A DNA stretch of 41,446 bases, taken from the NCBI GenBank assembly GCA_900552015.1, contig URXY01000009.1, forward strand, positions 1 through 41,446, given 5' to 3'. This document shows positions 1-8,726 of this stretch, one piece after another; positions within the stretch are counted from its first letter, which is position 1, and each line of letters begins with the position of its first letter. Position numbers and translations under genes: made by a program. The notes beneath the pieces were generated by a model, which was not told the DNA's origin, did no database searches, and worked only from the letters and a program-made list of their open reading frames with translations. Source of the stretch: an uncultured Eubacteriales bacterium (GTDB lineage: Bacteria; Bacillota; Clostridia; Oscillospirales; Oscillospiraceae).

Positions 1-36
1 GAAAACTATATGTAAGAAACAAGAAAAAGTCAAGCA

Positions 37-63
37 CAACATATTTTTAATAAAAATATGTTG
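37..63. repeat. AT-rich perfect inverted repeat
   Basis: Two 13-base arms starting CAACATAT are separated by one base. The arms are almost pure AT, unlike the GC-rich surroundings. It could be a weak hairpin or a binding site. Nothing in the sequence assigns it to a gene, because the gene upstream of the window is not visible. Confidence 0.6.
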
Positions 64-131
64 TCTGATACATACACATAAAAGTTGAGAGCGAATATAT
101 TGAAATGAGGCAGTGTGCTTCACAGTATAAT

Positions 132-176
132 AAGGGGCAGGGGAATGACAGCTCATTTGTCATTCTCCTGCCCCTT
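132..176. terminator. Long hairpin, possible terminator
   Basis: Arms 132-150 and 158-176 form a 19-bp stem with one G-U wobble and a 7-base loop. The flanks are A/T (AAGGGG...CCCCTT), but the T-run on either side is short, so termination is plausible rather than certain. The stretch 1-341 holds no credible gene: its only open frame (105-317) reads straight through this hairpin, has no ribosome-binding site and resembles no family. Confidence 0.5.
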
Positions 177-341
177 AGAGACAGCTTTTTATGTAGTGTG
201 CAGTCTCAGCAGAGACTTGGGACGCTTGGAAAAGCAGATATTTATGTGATCCCTTGCACCAGAGATGGTCCGGAACAGAGGATGGACCGGTCCGCTGCCA
301 TTTGTCCGAAGACTTAAACATACAGCCCGCCGGTCAAGCCG

Positions 342-1665
342 TCAGCCGATCTCCGTCAGTTCTTCAACGATGTCCCTGATGCTCACGGGCTTGGAGATGT
401 AGCCGTTCATGCCCGCTTCGCGGCAGCTACGGCGGTCGGTGGCAAAGGTGTTGGCCGTCATGGCGAAGACGGGGATGTCGCTGTCCGCACGTGCGCTTGC
501 GCGGATGTGCTTCGTCGCCGTCACACCGTCCATCACCGGCATCTGCATATCCATAAAGATGGCAAAGTACTCGTGAAGGGCCGAAGACTCGTAGCGCGCA
601 ACGCCGGACTGGCCGTTTTCCGCCCAGTCGACAGAAAGGCCGATGCTTTGCAGCAGCTCCATGGCGATCTCGGCATTGAGCGCGTTATCCTCGACGAGCA
701 GGACCTTTTTGCCGCTGTAGCGCGATTCCTCGAGCGCGTCTTCGACAGGCGGATGCAGCACAGCCTCGCGCTGCTCATCGGACGCATCGGAGAAGGGGAA
801 CTCGACAGAGAACACAGAGCCCTTTCCAAGCTCGCTCTCAATGTGCAGCGTGCCGCCCATGCGGTCGGTAAAGCCCTTGACGACGGACATGCCGAGCCCT
901 GTGCTCTGCACCTTGGAGACGCGGCTGTTCTCAGCGCGGGCATAGTCCTCGCAGATGTGCTGCACGAACTCCTCGCTCATGCCGATGCCGTTGTCCCTGC
1001 AGGAGAAGCGGTAGCGGTGGCCGGGCAGGCATTCGAGCTGCATGTCGATGTGTCCGCCCTCGCCGGTATACTTGATGGCGTTGGAGACGATGTTGATGAT
1101 GATCTGTTTTAGCCGTCCCCCGTCGCCGAGGACCACGCGGTCCGTGCGGTCGCAGTGGACGGTGAGCTCATCCTGCTCCTTCTTGCCCGCGAGGGGGCGG
1201 AGAATGTCCACGCTCTCATACAGGCAGTTCGAGGGGCTGAAGGGCTCGTTCAAAAGCTCGATCGCACCGTGCTCGAGCTGGTTGACGTCCAAAATAGAGT
1301 TGATGAGCACAAGCAGATAGTTGCCCTCGGTCGTGATGTTGCCGAGCGCGTTTTTGAGCTTGTCGTCATCGTTTTTATACTTGCGCGCGATCTGCGTCAT
1401 GCCGAGCACGACGTTGAGCGGCGTGCGGATATCGAGGCTCATCTTGGAGAAGAAGTTTTGCTTGGCCTCGGTGGCCTCCTCAGCCTTTTCGAGCGCCGCG
1501 GCAAGCTCGTCTGCGATCTTCTGCTGGCGGTTGCGGCTCTTGACAGACTGGACGTAGAGCAAGAGCAGCAGGATCAAAAAACAGTCCCGCGCACAGCACG
1601 ATGAGGTACATCGGGTGGTCGAACATCCCTTCCCTCGTGTGCTGAACTTCAAACGGAGCGTACAC
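342..1665 (-). pseudogene. Hybrid histidine kinase / response regulator, frameshifted and lacking the phospho-accepting His
   Basis: The best start is the GTG at 1665, after AGGGGGAG. A short N-terminus leads into one membrane helix, but in the middle of that helix a run of six T (minus strand, 1576-1581) breaks the frame. Removing one T restores a continuous helix (GLFLILLLLLY) and the kinase frame. Next come a coiled linker, an H-box reading SLDIRTPLN, where families have SHDIRTPLN, a HATPase domain (NIVSNAIKYT, DNGIGM, GLGMSV) and a C-terminal receiver with LLVEDN, the Asp in FMDMQMP and the Lys in ISKP. No periplasmic sensor is present. Loss of the His plus the frameshift suggests decay; transcriptional slippage on the T-run or an assembly error are alternatives for the shift only. 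Confidence 0.75.
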
Positions 1666-1745
1666 GATCTCTCCCCCTGGTTTCATATACGCTTCGGATG
1701 CTATGCTTATTTTGTACCAAAAGGAAACAACAAATTTATGCCGCC

Positions 1746-1774
1746 AATATAGCGTATTTTATCTGTGTTTTCAA
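1746..1774 (-). promoter_or_regulatory. Sigma-A promoter of the hybrid kinase
   Basis: On the minus strand TTGAAA and TATATT are separated by exactly 17 bases, about 80 bases upstream of the GTG start at 1665. A near-consensus promoter shows the kinase gene was transcribed as a short protein without a large extracellular domain. Confidence 0.7.
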
Positions 1775-1848
1775 TAGTTTTTTACAAAAAACCGGGATTT
1801 TGGCGCGCATTTGGATATTCGACCGCCTTTTTCGCTTTCTTTTGGCGT

Positions 1849-2307
1849 TCAGGACTGCACCAGCTCGTCCAGAAGGCCGCGGCAGCCTGCAAGCACATCC
1901 CGCCAGGTGGCCTCAAAGTCGCCGGTGTACCACGGGTCGGCGACCTCGCCGCCGGGCCTGCCTGCGTATTCCATCAGGAGACGGACCTTTTCTTCCAGGT
2001 CGCCGCCGCAGATGCGCTCGATATCATGCAGGTTGGAGCGGTCCATGCCGATGAGCAGGTCGTAGGCCTCATAGTCCGCGCGTGTGAGCTGCCGGGCGGC
2101 GTGGCCCTCGCAGGCGATGCCGTGCTCGGCGAGCTTGCGCCGTGCGGGCGGATAGACGGGATTGCCGAGCTCTTCGCGGCTCGTCGCGGCGGACGCGATG
2201 GAAAAGCGGGCGGAAAGTTCCGCCTTTTCCACAAGGTCACGCATCACGAACTCCGCCATCGGGCTGTGGCAGATATTGCCAAGGCAGATGAACAGGATAT
2301 TGGTCAT
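1849..2307 (-). CDS. Low-molecular-weight protein tyrosine phosphatase family protein
   Basis: A 152-residue cytoplasmic protein of the LMW-PTP/ArsC fold, usual length for the family. The N-terminal P-loop reads CLGNICHSPMAE and the C-terminal general-acid loop reads DPWYTGDF, both at family positions. The family removes phosphate from tyrosine through a Cys-X5-Arg loop. Here the loop Arg, which binds the phosphate, is His (CAC; Arg CGC differs by one base), so activity may be lost or altered. It lies between the decayed kinase and the ABC exporter on the same strand and probably has its own promoter. Family assignment is firm; function is uncertain. Confidence 0.85.
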   Translation of the reverse strand: MTNILFICLGNICHSPMAEFVMRDLVEKAELSARFSIASAATSREELGNPVYPPARRKLAEHGIACEGHAARQLTRADYEAYDLLIGMDRSNLHDIERICGGDLEEKVRLLMEYAGRPGGEVADPWYTGDFEATWRDVLAGCRGLLDELVQS

Positions 2308-2379
2308 GTCATATTCTCAAGCATTTTATTTTCCCTGCATGATAGCAGAAAATGCGGCGCTTGTCGAGGAAAAACGCGC

Positions 2380-4031
2380 TCACACCTCCTGCGCCCCGAT
2401 GCGGATGGTGCGGCCACCGAGGCTCTCGTATACGCGGTGCGAGATGGAGAGCACCGTGCGCCCCTCGGACGCGCGGCGCAGCGCGTCGAGCACACGCGCT
2501 GCGGTCTCAGCGTCAAGGTCGGCGGTGATCTCGTCGAGCAGCAGTACGGCAGGGTCCGCCGCCGCGGCGCGTGCAATGGAGAGGAGCTGCCACTCGCCCT
2601 GGGAAAAGAGCCCGTCTGAACAGTTGGCGTCGTAGCCCTGCGGCAGCGCGCGGATGACGGCGTCGAGGCCCGCGAGGCGCGCAGCGTTTTCGGCCATAGT
2701 GCGGCTGATGCGTTCGTCGCCCAGCGTGATCTGGTCGAGCACCGTGCCCGGCACACGGGAAAAGTGCTGCTCAACGCAGCCGATGTACGCGCGGCGCTCT
2801 TCGTCCGTGATGGCTGAGACATCCATGCCGCCGATGGTGATGCTGCCCGCTTCGGGCCTGTAGAGCCCCAGCAGCAGGCGGAAGACCGTGCTCTTGCCCG
2901 CGCCCGTGCGGCCGCCCAGCGTGATCTGCTCGCCCGCCTTCACGGTGAAGGAGAGATCGGAGAACACGGTGCGCTCGCTGTAGCCGAAGGTCACGTGCGA
3001 GAGGACGACATCGCCGCGCGGGGACATTTTTTCGCTGCGCGGTGCAGGGATATCGCGCTCGGGCTGGGCGAGGAAGGCATCGAAGCGCTTCACGCCCGCC
3101 ATCGCGGACTGGATGGTCTGAATTTCCATGCCGAGACTTTCAATGGGAGCAAAGATGCGGGAAATATAGCCGATAATCGTGACCGCCGTACCGACGGACA
3201 TACCGAAAAGCGTCAGGATGCGCATATCACCCGAGGCTGAGAGCAGCATCACCGCGCCGACGACCGCGGCATTCAGCACGAGCACGACGGGGGAGTAGAT
3301 GGCGTCATAAAAATTCGTTTTTTCAACGGCGGCATAGCTCTCGCCGAGGCGGCGGTCATAGCGCGTTTCCATGTAGTCCTCGAGCCCGAGGACGCGCAGC
3401 GTGCGCAGGTTGTGCAGTGCCTCGGGCACCTGGCCGGAGATGGCCGCGACGGCGCGACGGTTTTCAAGCTGGGCTGCGAGCATCCGCTTCTGCACATGGC
3501 GCGTGAAGGCGGTCAGCAGCGGCAGCACGAGCAGGAGCAGCAGCGCAAGGCCGGTGTTTTTCACGGCGATGACCGCGAGGATGGAGACGATGCGGCAGGC
3601 GTCCGCCGCCATGGAGATAACGCCCGAGGTGAAGAGCGCCTCGACCGTGTCGACGTCGCCGGAAAAGCGCGCGGCGACCGCGCCGGGGTCCTGCGCGGAG
3701 AGCGTGGAAGCGGGAAGGCGCGTCAGCTTGGCCGAGAGCTCCGAGCGCAGCGCGTGGGTCATCTTCTGCCCGAACATCTCAAGGAGCGTCTCCTGAGCCG
3801 AGGAGAGAACGCCCTCGAGCGCGAGCGAGCCGAAGTAGGCGAGCGACGCCGTGAAAACGAGCGGCGCACCGCCGCTGAGCGAGTCGACGATACGGCCGAG
3901 CAGCAGCGGCGGCAGGAGGGAAGCGAGCACCGAGGCTGCCGCGCAGAGGACGGTCCCGGCGCTCAAAAGCTTGTGCGTTGCCGCGGCGCCGCGCACGGCA
4001 GCAGAGACGCCATTTTGCGCGTTACGCTCAT
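2380..4031 (-). CDS. ABC exporter half-transporter B (membrane domain plus ATPase)
   Basis: Six-helix membrane domain followed by a nucleotide-binding domain of the multidrug/lipid exporter (ABCB) class. The ATPase has Walker A GGRTGAGKST, a Q-loop VEQHF, a degenerate signature FSQGEWQ instead of LSGGQ, and Walker B LLLDEITADLD with the catalytic Glu. The reading frame is continuous with half A, suggesting one fused protein. However, a perfect AGGAGGTG sits six bases before an ATG at 4031 in another frame. That ATG frame (MSVTRKMASLLPCA) stops after 22 codons, and one indel near 3981-4000 would join it to the domain. Two adjacent genes, accidentally fused, are therefore more likely than a true fusion. 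Substrate unknown. Confidence 0.75.
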
Positions 4032-5759
4032 GTACGGCACCTCCTGTCTGGCTCTCATAGAGCGCGCGGTACGCCGGAACGGACAAGAGAAGCTCTTCGT
4101 GCGTGCCGACGGTGGTCTTGCCGTCTGCCATGAAGATGATCTTCTGCATCTCGGGGAAGTGGTATAGCCGGTGGGAGATGAGGAAAACGACCTTGTCGCG
4201 CGCGTAGGCCCGCAAATTGGCAAAAACAGCGTCCTCGGTCGCGCGGTCGAGCGCGGAGAACGGGTCGTCGATCACGAAGATGGGGCGTGGATGCGCGAGC
4301 GTGCGCGCGAGCGCCAGACGCTGCGCCTGACCACCCGAGAGCCGCACGCCGCTGCTACCGACGACGGTATCGAGCCCCTGCTCCATTGCGCGGACCTCGC
4401 CGTCGAGCGCGGTCAGCTTCAGATAGTCCATCGCGTCGCCATCCTCGCCGCAGAGGACGTTGGCCTTTACCGTGTCGTTCCACAACTCCGGGTCGTGACC
4501 GAGGTAGCTGACAGTCGCCGCGATCTCGCGCGGCGTGAGCGAAGACAATTCGCGCCCGCTGAAGGTCACGGAGCCGCCGTAGGGCTGTTCACAGAGGAAG
4601 GCACGCCCGAGCGTCGACTTGCCGCAGGCCACGGGGCCGGTGACGCCGATGATGTCGCCGGGGCGGGCCGTGAGCGAGAGCCCTGCAAAGATGGGCGCTC
4701 CGCCCTCGTAGGCGAAGGAGAGATCATTGAGTGTGACGTTCTGTGCCGACGGAACATTGAGCGGCGGGAGCGGCTCGGGCGTCTTCATGAGCGGCTTGAT
4801 GCGCTTCCACGAGACCTCCGCGCGGTGCACGGCGTTGAAGAGCTTTGCAGCCTTGGCGGATTTGGTCGAGAGCTTCAAAAAGCAGGAGAGGAATGTCGCG
4901 AACGCGGCGATATCCCACGTGCGCCAGCCCGTGCCGAGCACGTTTTTTGCACCGAACCACAGGATGAAGAGCACGCTCACGTTCGACGTGACGAGGTAGA
5001 GCGGCGGCAGCGCCGACTGCCAGACGTTCGCCCGCACGGCGGAGCGCTCGTAGTTTTTCAGCGCAGCCTCATAGCGCTCCTCCTGCGCTTCCTCGCAGCC
5101 GTAGACGCGGTAGGTGACGGCATTTTCGCGCGGTCGAGCGTCGCGGCGCTGAGCGCGGCGGCAGACTTTTTGTAGTTGGCGCCCGCGCGCTGGACGACCT
5201 TTTTCATCGCCTCCGCATAGACATACGAGATCGGCGGGAAGATGAGGCACAGCAGCGCGAGCCGCCAGTCGTAAACGAGCAGCATCCCGATGTAGCCCAC
5301 GAGCGCCACGCCGGTATCGAAGACCTCGGTGGTGAATTTGCGCATCCCCTCGGCGCAGTTGTCCACATCGGAGATGGCCTTGGTCATCAGTTCGCCCACG
5401 CCCTCGCGCTCCACGGCGCCGCAGCTCTGGCGGACGAGGTTGGCGAAGAGCACGCCCTTCATGCGCCGGTCGATGTTGTTGGCGAAGCGGCGGACATAGA
5501 ATCGCTTGACGAAGCGCGCGGCCTGCACGAGCAGTGTGACGGCGATGTAAGCAAGCACGAGCACGGCCATCGCGCGGAAAGTTTCGCTCCCGCCGAGAAT
5601 GTCGGCAAGGCACTGGGCAAGCTTGCCCTCGAACCACGGCCCCGCGAGAAGACCGAGGTTATAGATAAGCCCCGAGACCGTGACGAAGGTGAGCGTCAGC
5701 CACTCCATGCGGAAATAGGAGCCGATGTGGTCGGGACGAAAGGCGCTGTTATTCTTCAT
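4032..5759 (-). pseudogene. ABC exporter half-transporter A, frameshifted
   Basis: Starts at MKNNSAFRPDH (ATG at 5759) and carries an ABCB-type membrane domain then an ATPase domain. The frame changes at a GC-repeat near 5127-5135, between LSAATLDRA and RENAVTYRVYG; both sides are clearly one protein. The ATPase has Walker A GPVACGKST, a canonical LSGGQAQR signature and Walker B VIDDPFSALD, with Asp in place of the catalytic Glu. Canonical signature plus Asp here, matched with degenerate signature plus Glu in half B, is the pattern of asymmetric heterodimeric exporters. No ribosome-binding site precedes the ATG (TATCCCCC), because an unrelated fragment abuts it. Probably inactive unless the shift is a sequencing error. 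Confidence 0.7.
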
Positions 5760-6069
5760 GGGGGATACTGATAACGACAATAATTTGCTAAGTCTAATGA
5801 CAAAATACGACAACGATTATGAGTTTGCTGAGTTTAGTATCATTGGCCGTAAAGATGATGGGGAATGGTCTTTGCAATATGACGTTGACAAGCATGGCTA
5901 TACGGTACCAAGCAACGATGCCTTCCACTTTGCACCGTTGGAAAATGACGCGAACGAGTTTAGAGGATATTTCCAAGTTCCTGATGAATTAGCTGAAAAT
6001 ACTGAAAAGGTCGAGCTTGTCTTCAATATCTGCGGTAAAGAAGTGATCTATTCTATGTCGGAAGAATGA
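5758..6069 (+). pseudogene. 5'-truncated AT-rich gene fragment, unknown protein
   Basis: An open frame of 103 codons with good protein character (acidic, no low complexity; contains DYEFAEFSIIG and GYFQVPDEL) and much lower GC than the surroundings. It has no ribosome-binding site, and its first codons overlap the first bases of the divergent ABC gene, so it looks like the 3' end of a gene whose 5' end was removed by recombination. A strong terminator follows three bases after the stop, as expected for a genuine gene end. I do not recognise the family. Its composition suggests horizontal origin. Confidence 0.55.
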
Positions 6070-6071
6070 TC

Positions 6072-6106
6072 AAAAGGAGTGAAGAGGCGACTCTTCACTC
6101 CTTTTT
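6072..6106 (+). terminator. Rho-independent terminator of the truncated fragment
   Basis: Arms 6072-6086 and 6091-6105 make a perfect 15-bp stem closed by a GCGA (GNRA) tetraloop, with an A-run before and a T-run after. It follows directly on the stop codon at 6069. Confidence 0.9.
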
Positions 6107-6148
6107 GCAGGGTAATTTTTACTTGCACCATGTTTGGATATTTGTAAA

Positions 6149-6184
6149 AATAAAAGCCACCATCTTTCGATGGTGGCTTTTATT
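6149..6184 (-). terminator. Terminator of tRNA-Ser
   Basis: A 16-bp perfect stem (6149-6164 / 6169-6184) with a 4-base loop lies next to the 3' CCA of the tRNA. A-rich and T-rich flanks make it potentially bidirectional, back to back with the fragment's terminator. Confidence 0.85.
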
Positions 6185-6276
6185 TGGCGCAGCAGGAGAG
6201 ATTCGAACTCTCGGTACGCTTTTGGCGTACACACGATTTCCAGTCGTGCTCGTTATGACCGCTTCGATACTGCTGC
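6185..6276 (-). tRNA. tRNA-Ser (anticodon GGA)
   Basis: The minus strand gives a 7-bp acceptor stem GCAGCAG/CTGCTGC, discriminator G and an encoded CCA. It has an anticodon arm CACGA-CTGGAAA-TCGTG, a long class-II variable arm (TACGC...GCGTA) and a T-arm GAGAG-TTCGAAT-CTCTC. The long variable arm and GGA anticodon identify serine. Confidence 0.95.
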
Positions 6277-6303
6277 GTATCGTTGTGCTCGACAGCGAAA
6301 ACT

Positions 6304-6331
6304 ATTATATCAAAAATCCTCACGAAGTCAA
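6304..6331 (-). promoter_or_regulatory. tRNA-Ser promoter
   Basis: TTGACT and TATAAT on the minus strand are 16 bases apart, about 30 bases upstream of the tRNA 5' end. Confidence 0.8.
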
Positions 6332-6434
6332 GCATAAATTCACAAAACCTGAGATTTTCTGCAAAAACGAGAGCCTTGCAATTTTTTTCTTCATCTTCTA
6401 TACTGACAAAAACAGCCCGAGGGGAGGAGTTATT

Positions 6435-6935
6435 ATGGAAAAAAGCATCTACCGCGCCCTGAACACGACGCTCATTTATATCGAGCGGAACGGTGAATAT
6501 CTGATGCTGCACCGCACGAAAAAGGAGAATGACTGCAACCACGACAAGTGGATCGGCATCGGCGGCAAATTTGAGGAGGGCGAGAGCCCGGAGGAGTGCG
6601 CGCTGCGCGAGGCAAAGGAGGAGACCGGCCTCAATCTGACCGCCTACCGCTACCGCGGCATCGTGACGTTTGTATCGGACAGATGGGAGAGCGAATACAT
6701 GCACCTTTTCACCGCTGACGGCTTTGAAGGGGCGCTTAGGGACTGCGACGAGGGTGAGCTCGCGTGGATCAAAAAGGAAGACCTGCTGGCGCTGCCTGCA
6801 TGGGAGGGCGACAAGATATTCCTGCGGCTTCTTGACGAGGATGTACCTTTTTTCTCGCTCAAGCTGCGCTACGAGGGCGAAACGCTCGCCGAGGCGAAGC
6901 TCAATGGCAAAAGATTAGAGGTGCGGCATGGATAA
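6435..6935 (+). CDS. Nudix hydrolase (MutT/8-oxo-dGTP diphosphatase-like)
   Basis: A 166-residue Nudix-fold protein. Residues about 44-66 match the 23-residue Nudix box, starting GGKFEEGE and ending REAKEETGL, with all metal-binding Glu residues present. The family hydrolyses nucleoside diphosphates linked to a moiety X; closest architecture is 8-oxo-dGTP diphosphatase, which cleanses oxidised nucleotides, but substrate cannot be read from sequence. The start is the ATG after GGGGAGGAG; the longer frame upstream overlaps the tRNA and is not coding. Its last eight bases overlap the DUF523 gene, so the two are co-transcribed. Confidence 0.9.
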   Translation: MEKSIYRALNTTLIYIERNGEYLMLHRTKKENDCNHDKWIGIGGKFEEGESPEECALREAKEETGLNLTAYRYRGIVTFVSDRWESEYMHLFTADGFEGALRDCDEGELAWIKKEDLLALPAWEGDKIFLRLLDEDVPFFSLKLRYEGETLAEAKLNGKRLEVRHG

Positions 6936-7389
6936 GCTGCTCGTTTCGGCGTGCCTTCTCGGCACGCCCTGCCGCTATGACGGCAAAAGTAAGGCAGACG
7001 AGCGCGTTCTTGCGTTGGCGGAGCGGTACGAACTGATCCCCGTCTGCCCCGAGCAGCTCGGCGGACTGCCGACGCCGCGCGACCCCAGCGAGCGGCAGGG
7101 GGATCGCGTCGTGATGCAAAGCGGCCGCGACGTGACGGAGGAGTATCGCCGCGGCGCGGAGGCCGCGCTCGCCCTGTGTATAAAACATGGCTGCAAAGCC
7201 GCGGTGCTCAAGGAAAAGAGCCCGAGCTGCGGCTGCGGGTTTGTTTACGACGGCACATTTTCCCGCCGCCTGATCGAGGGAGACGGCGTGACGGCGGAGC
7301 TCCTCAAGGCGCACGGGATAGCCGTCTGCGGCGAGAATGGCTTGCCTGCAATGCGGGCGGACATGGCTGCACCGTCAAATTGCAGGTAA
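6928..7389 (+). CDS. DUF523 family protein (YbbK-like)
   Basis: A 153-residue soluble protein with the conserved DUF523 signatures: SACLLGTPCRYDG at the N-terminus, CPEQLGGLPTPR in the middle and KSPSCGCG near the C-terminus. The conserved cysteines suggest metal or cluster binding, but no biochemical function is established for the family as far as I know. The start codon lies inside the end of the Nudix gene, indicating translational coupling. No transmembrane segment or signal peptide is visible. Confidence 0.9.
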   Translation: MDKLLVSACLLGTPCRYDGKSKADERVLALAERYELIPVCPEQLGGLPTPRDPSERQGDRVVMQSGRDVTEEYRRGAEAALALCIKHGCKAAVLKEKSPSCGCGFVYDGTFSRRLIEGDGVTAELLKAHGIAVCGENGLPAMRADMAAPSNCR

Positions 7390-7405
7390 AGCACAAATAT
7401 TTTTG

Positions 7406-7434
7406 TTGTTTTTTGCTTTCCTGCGCGCTATAAT
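7406..7434 (+). promoter_or_regulatory. Promoter of the aminotransferase-Dabb pair
   Basis: TTGTTT and TATAAT separated by 17 bases, about 85 bases before the ATG at 7517. The intergenic leader between them shows no obvious riboswitch fold. Confidence 0.65.
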
Positions 7435-7516
7435 ATACCATGCAGTGAATTTGAATATTTTTTAGACTGCAAGCTTTTTTCAAAAAGCGATCGAAGAAGA
7501 AGGAGGAGCACCAACT

Positions 7517-8710
7517 ATGAAGTTTTCCAGTAAAGTTGAAAGATGCGGCCTATCACCAATGCGTAAATTCCACCCCTACGCAGTGGCAGCAAAGGCACGC
7601 GGCGTCAACGTCTATCACCTGAACATCGGTCAGCCCGACGTTCAGACCCCTCCGGCATTCTTCGCAGCAGTCAAGGCGTTTGAGCCGCCCGTTCTGGCCT
7701 ACGCGCCCTCGCCCGGTATCCCTGAGCTGATCGAGGCGATCCGCCAGTATTATGCCAAGCTCGACATGCGTTTCTCTTCTGACGAGATCTATGTTACCGC
7801 TGGCGGCAGCGAGGCGCTGAGCATCACGCTCCAGTGCATTCTCGACGACGGCGATGAGATCCTCATCCCCGAGCCGTTCTACCCCAACTACACGACGATG
7901 ACCTACACCTGCGGCGCGGACATCCGCCCCATCCCGACGACACCGGAGGAGGGTTACCGCTACGCCGACCGCGAGAAGATCGAATCGCAGATCAACGAGC
8001 ACACGCGCGCCATCCTCATCACGAACCCCGGCAATCCCACGGGCGTGATCCTGAGCCACGAAGAGATGGAGATGCTCGTCGATATCGCGGTCAAGCACGA
8101 TCTCTTCCTCATCGGCGACGAGGCGTACCGTGAGTTCGTCTACGGCGGGCAGAAGCTCCAGTCGTTCGGCGAATTTGTCGGCAAGGCCGCAGACAATATC
8201 ATTATCATCGATACCGTGTCTAAGCGCTTTTCCGCCTGCGGCGCGCGCGTTGGGTGTCTCATCTCCAAGAACAAGGAGTTTATGAACCACGCGATGAAAT
8301 ACTGCCAGACGCGCCTTTCCGTCGCGACGCTCGACCAGACGGCCTGCGCGGCACTTTACAGCGTAGGACCTGAGTATTTTGCTGCGGTGCGCGACGAGTA
8401 TAAGAAGCGCCGCGACACGCTCTGCCGCAAGCTGCGCGAGATCCCCGGCGTCGTGTTCGATGTGCCGGGCGGTGCGTTCTATCTGATGGCGGCGCTGCCG
8501 GTCGACGACGCCGACAAGTTCCAGCAGTGGCTGCTCGAAGAGTTCAATGACAACGGCGAGACTGTGATGTTCGCCCCGGGCGGCTCGATGTACGCGACAC
8601 CCGGCAAGGGCAAAAACGAGGTCCGTATGGCCTACGTTATCGAGAGCCACAAGCTTGAGCGCGCAATGGATATTCTCAAAAAGGCCATCGAGGTCTATAA
8701 CGCCAGATAA
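7517..8710 (+). CDS. Pyridoxal-phosphate class I/II aminotransferase (aspartate aminotransferase-like)
   Basis: A 397-residue fold-type I aminotransferase, normal length. Visible landmarks are NIGQPDV near residue 36, TAGGSEAL (cofactor phosphate binding), ITNPGNPTGV, IGDEAYREF and the Schiff-base Lys in DTVSKRFSACGARVG. It transfers an amino group between an amino acid and a 2-oxo acid in the cytoplasm; the exact amino acid is not determinable. The start follows AAGGAGGAG. It is followed after 16 bases by a Dabb-domain gene with its own ribosome-binding site, then a terminator, so the two form an operon. Confidence 0.9.
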   Translation: MKFSSKVERCGLSPMRKFHPYAVAAKARGVNVYHLNIGQPDVQTPPAFFAAVKAFEPPVLAYAPSPGIPELIEAIRQYYAKLDMRFSSDEIYVTAGGSEALSITLQCILDDGDEILIPEPFYPNYTTMTYTCGADIRPIPTTPEEGYRYADREKIESQINEHTRAILITNPGNPTGVILSHEEMEMLVDIAVKHDLFLIGDEAYREFVYGGQKLQSFGEFVGKAADNIIIIDTVSKRFSACGARVGCLISKNKEFMNHAMKYCQTRLSVATLDQTACAALYSVGPEYFAAVRDEYKKRRDTLCRKLREIPGVVFDVPGGAFYLMAALPVDDADKFQQWLLEEFNDNGETVMFAPGGSMYATPGKGKNEVRMAYVIESHKLERAMDILKKAIEVYNAR

Positions 8711-8726
8711 AAAGGAGAAGATACCA

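Noticed and set aside
105..317. A 70-codon open frame near the window start
   Set aside because: It reads through a 19-bp hairpin, has no ribosome-binding site and no recognisable family.
1570..1590. Programmed ribosomal frameshifting in the hybrid kinase
   Set aside because: Reading the run as two TTT codons, a -1 shift gives an immediate TGA; only loss of one T or a +1 skip works, with no supporting stimulatory structure seen. Indel or transcriptional slippage is simpler.
5058..5813. Exporter start at the ATG near 5813
   Set aside because: The extra 18 codons come from the AT-rich foreign fragment read in reverse; family-like sequence begins at 5759.
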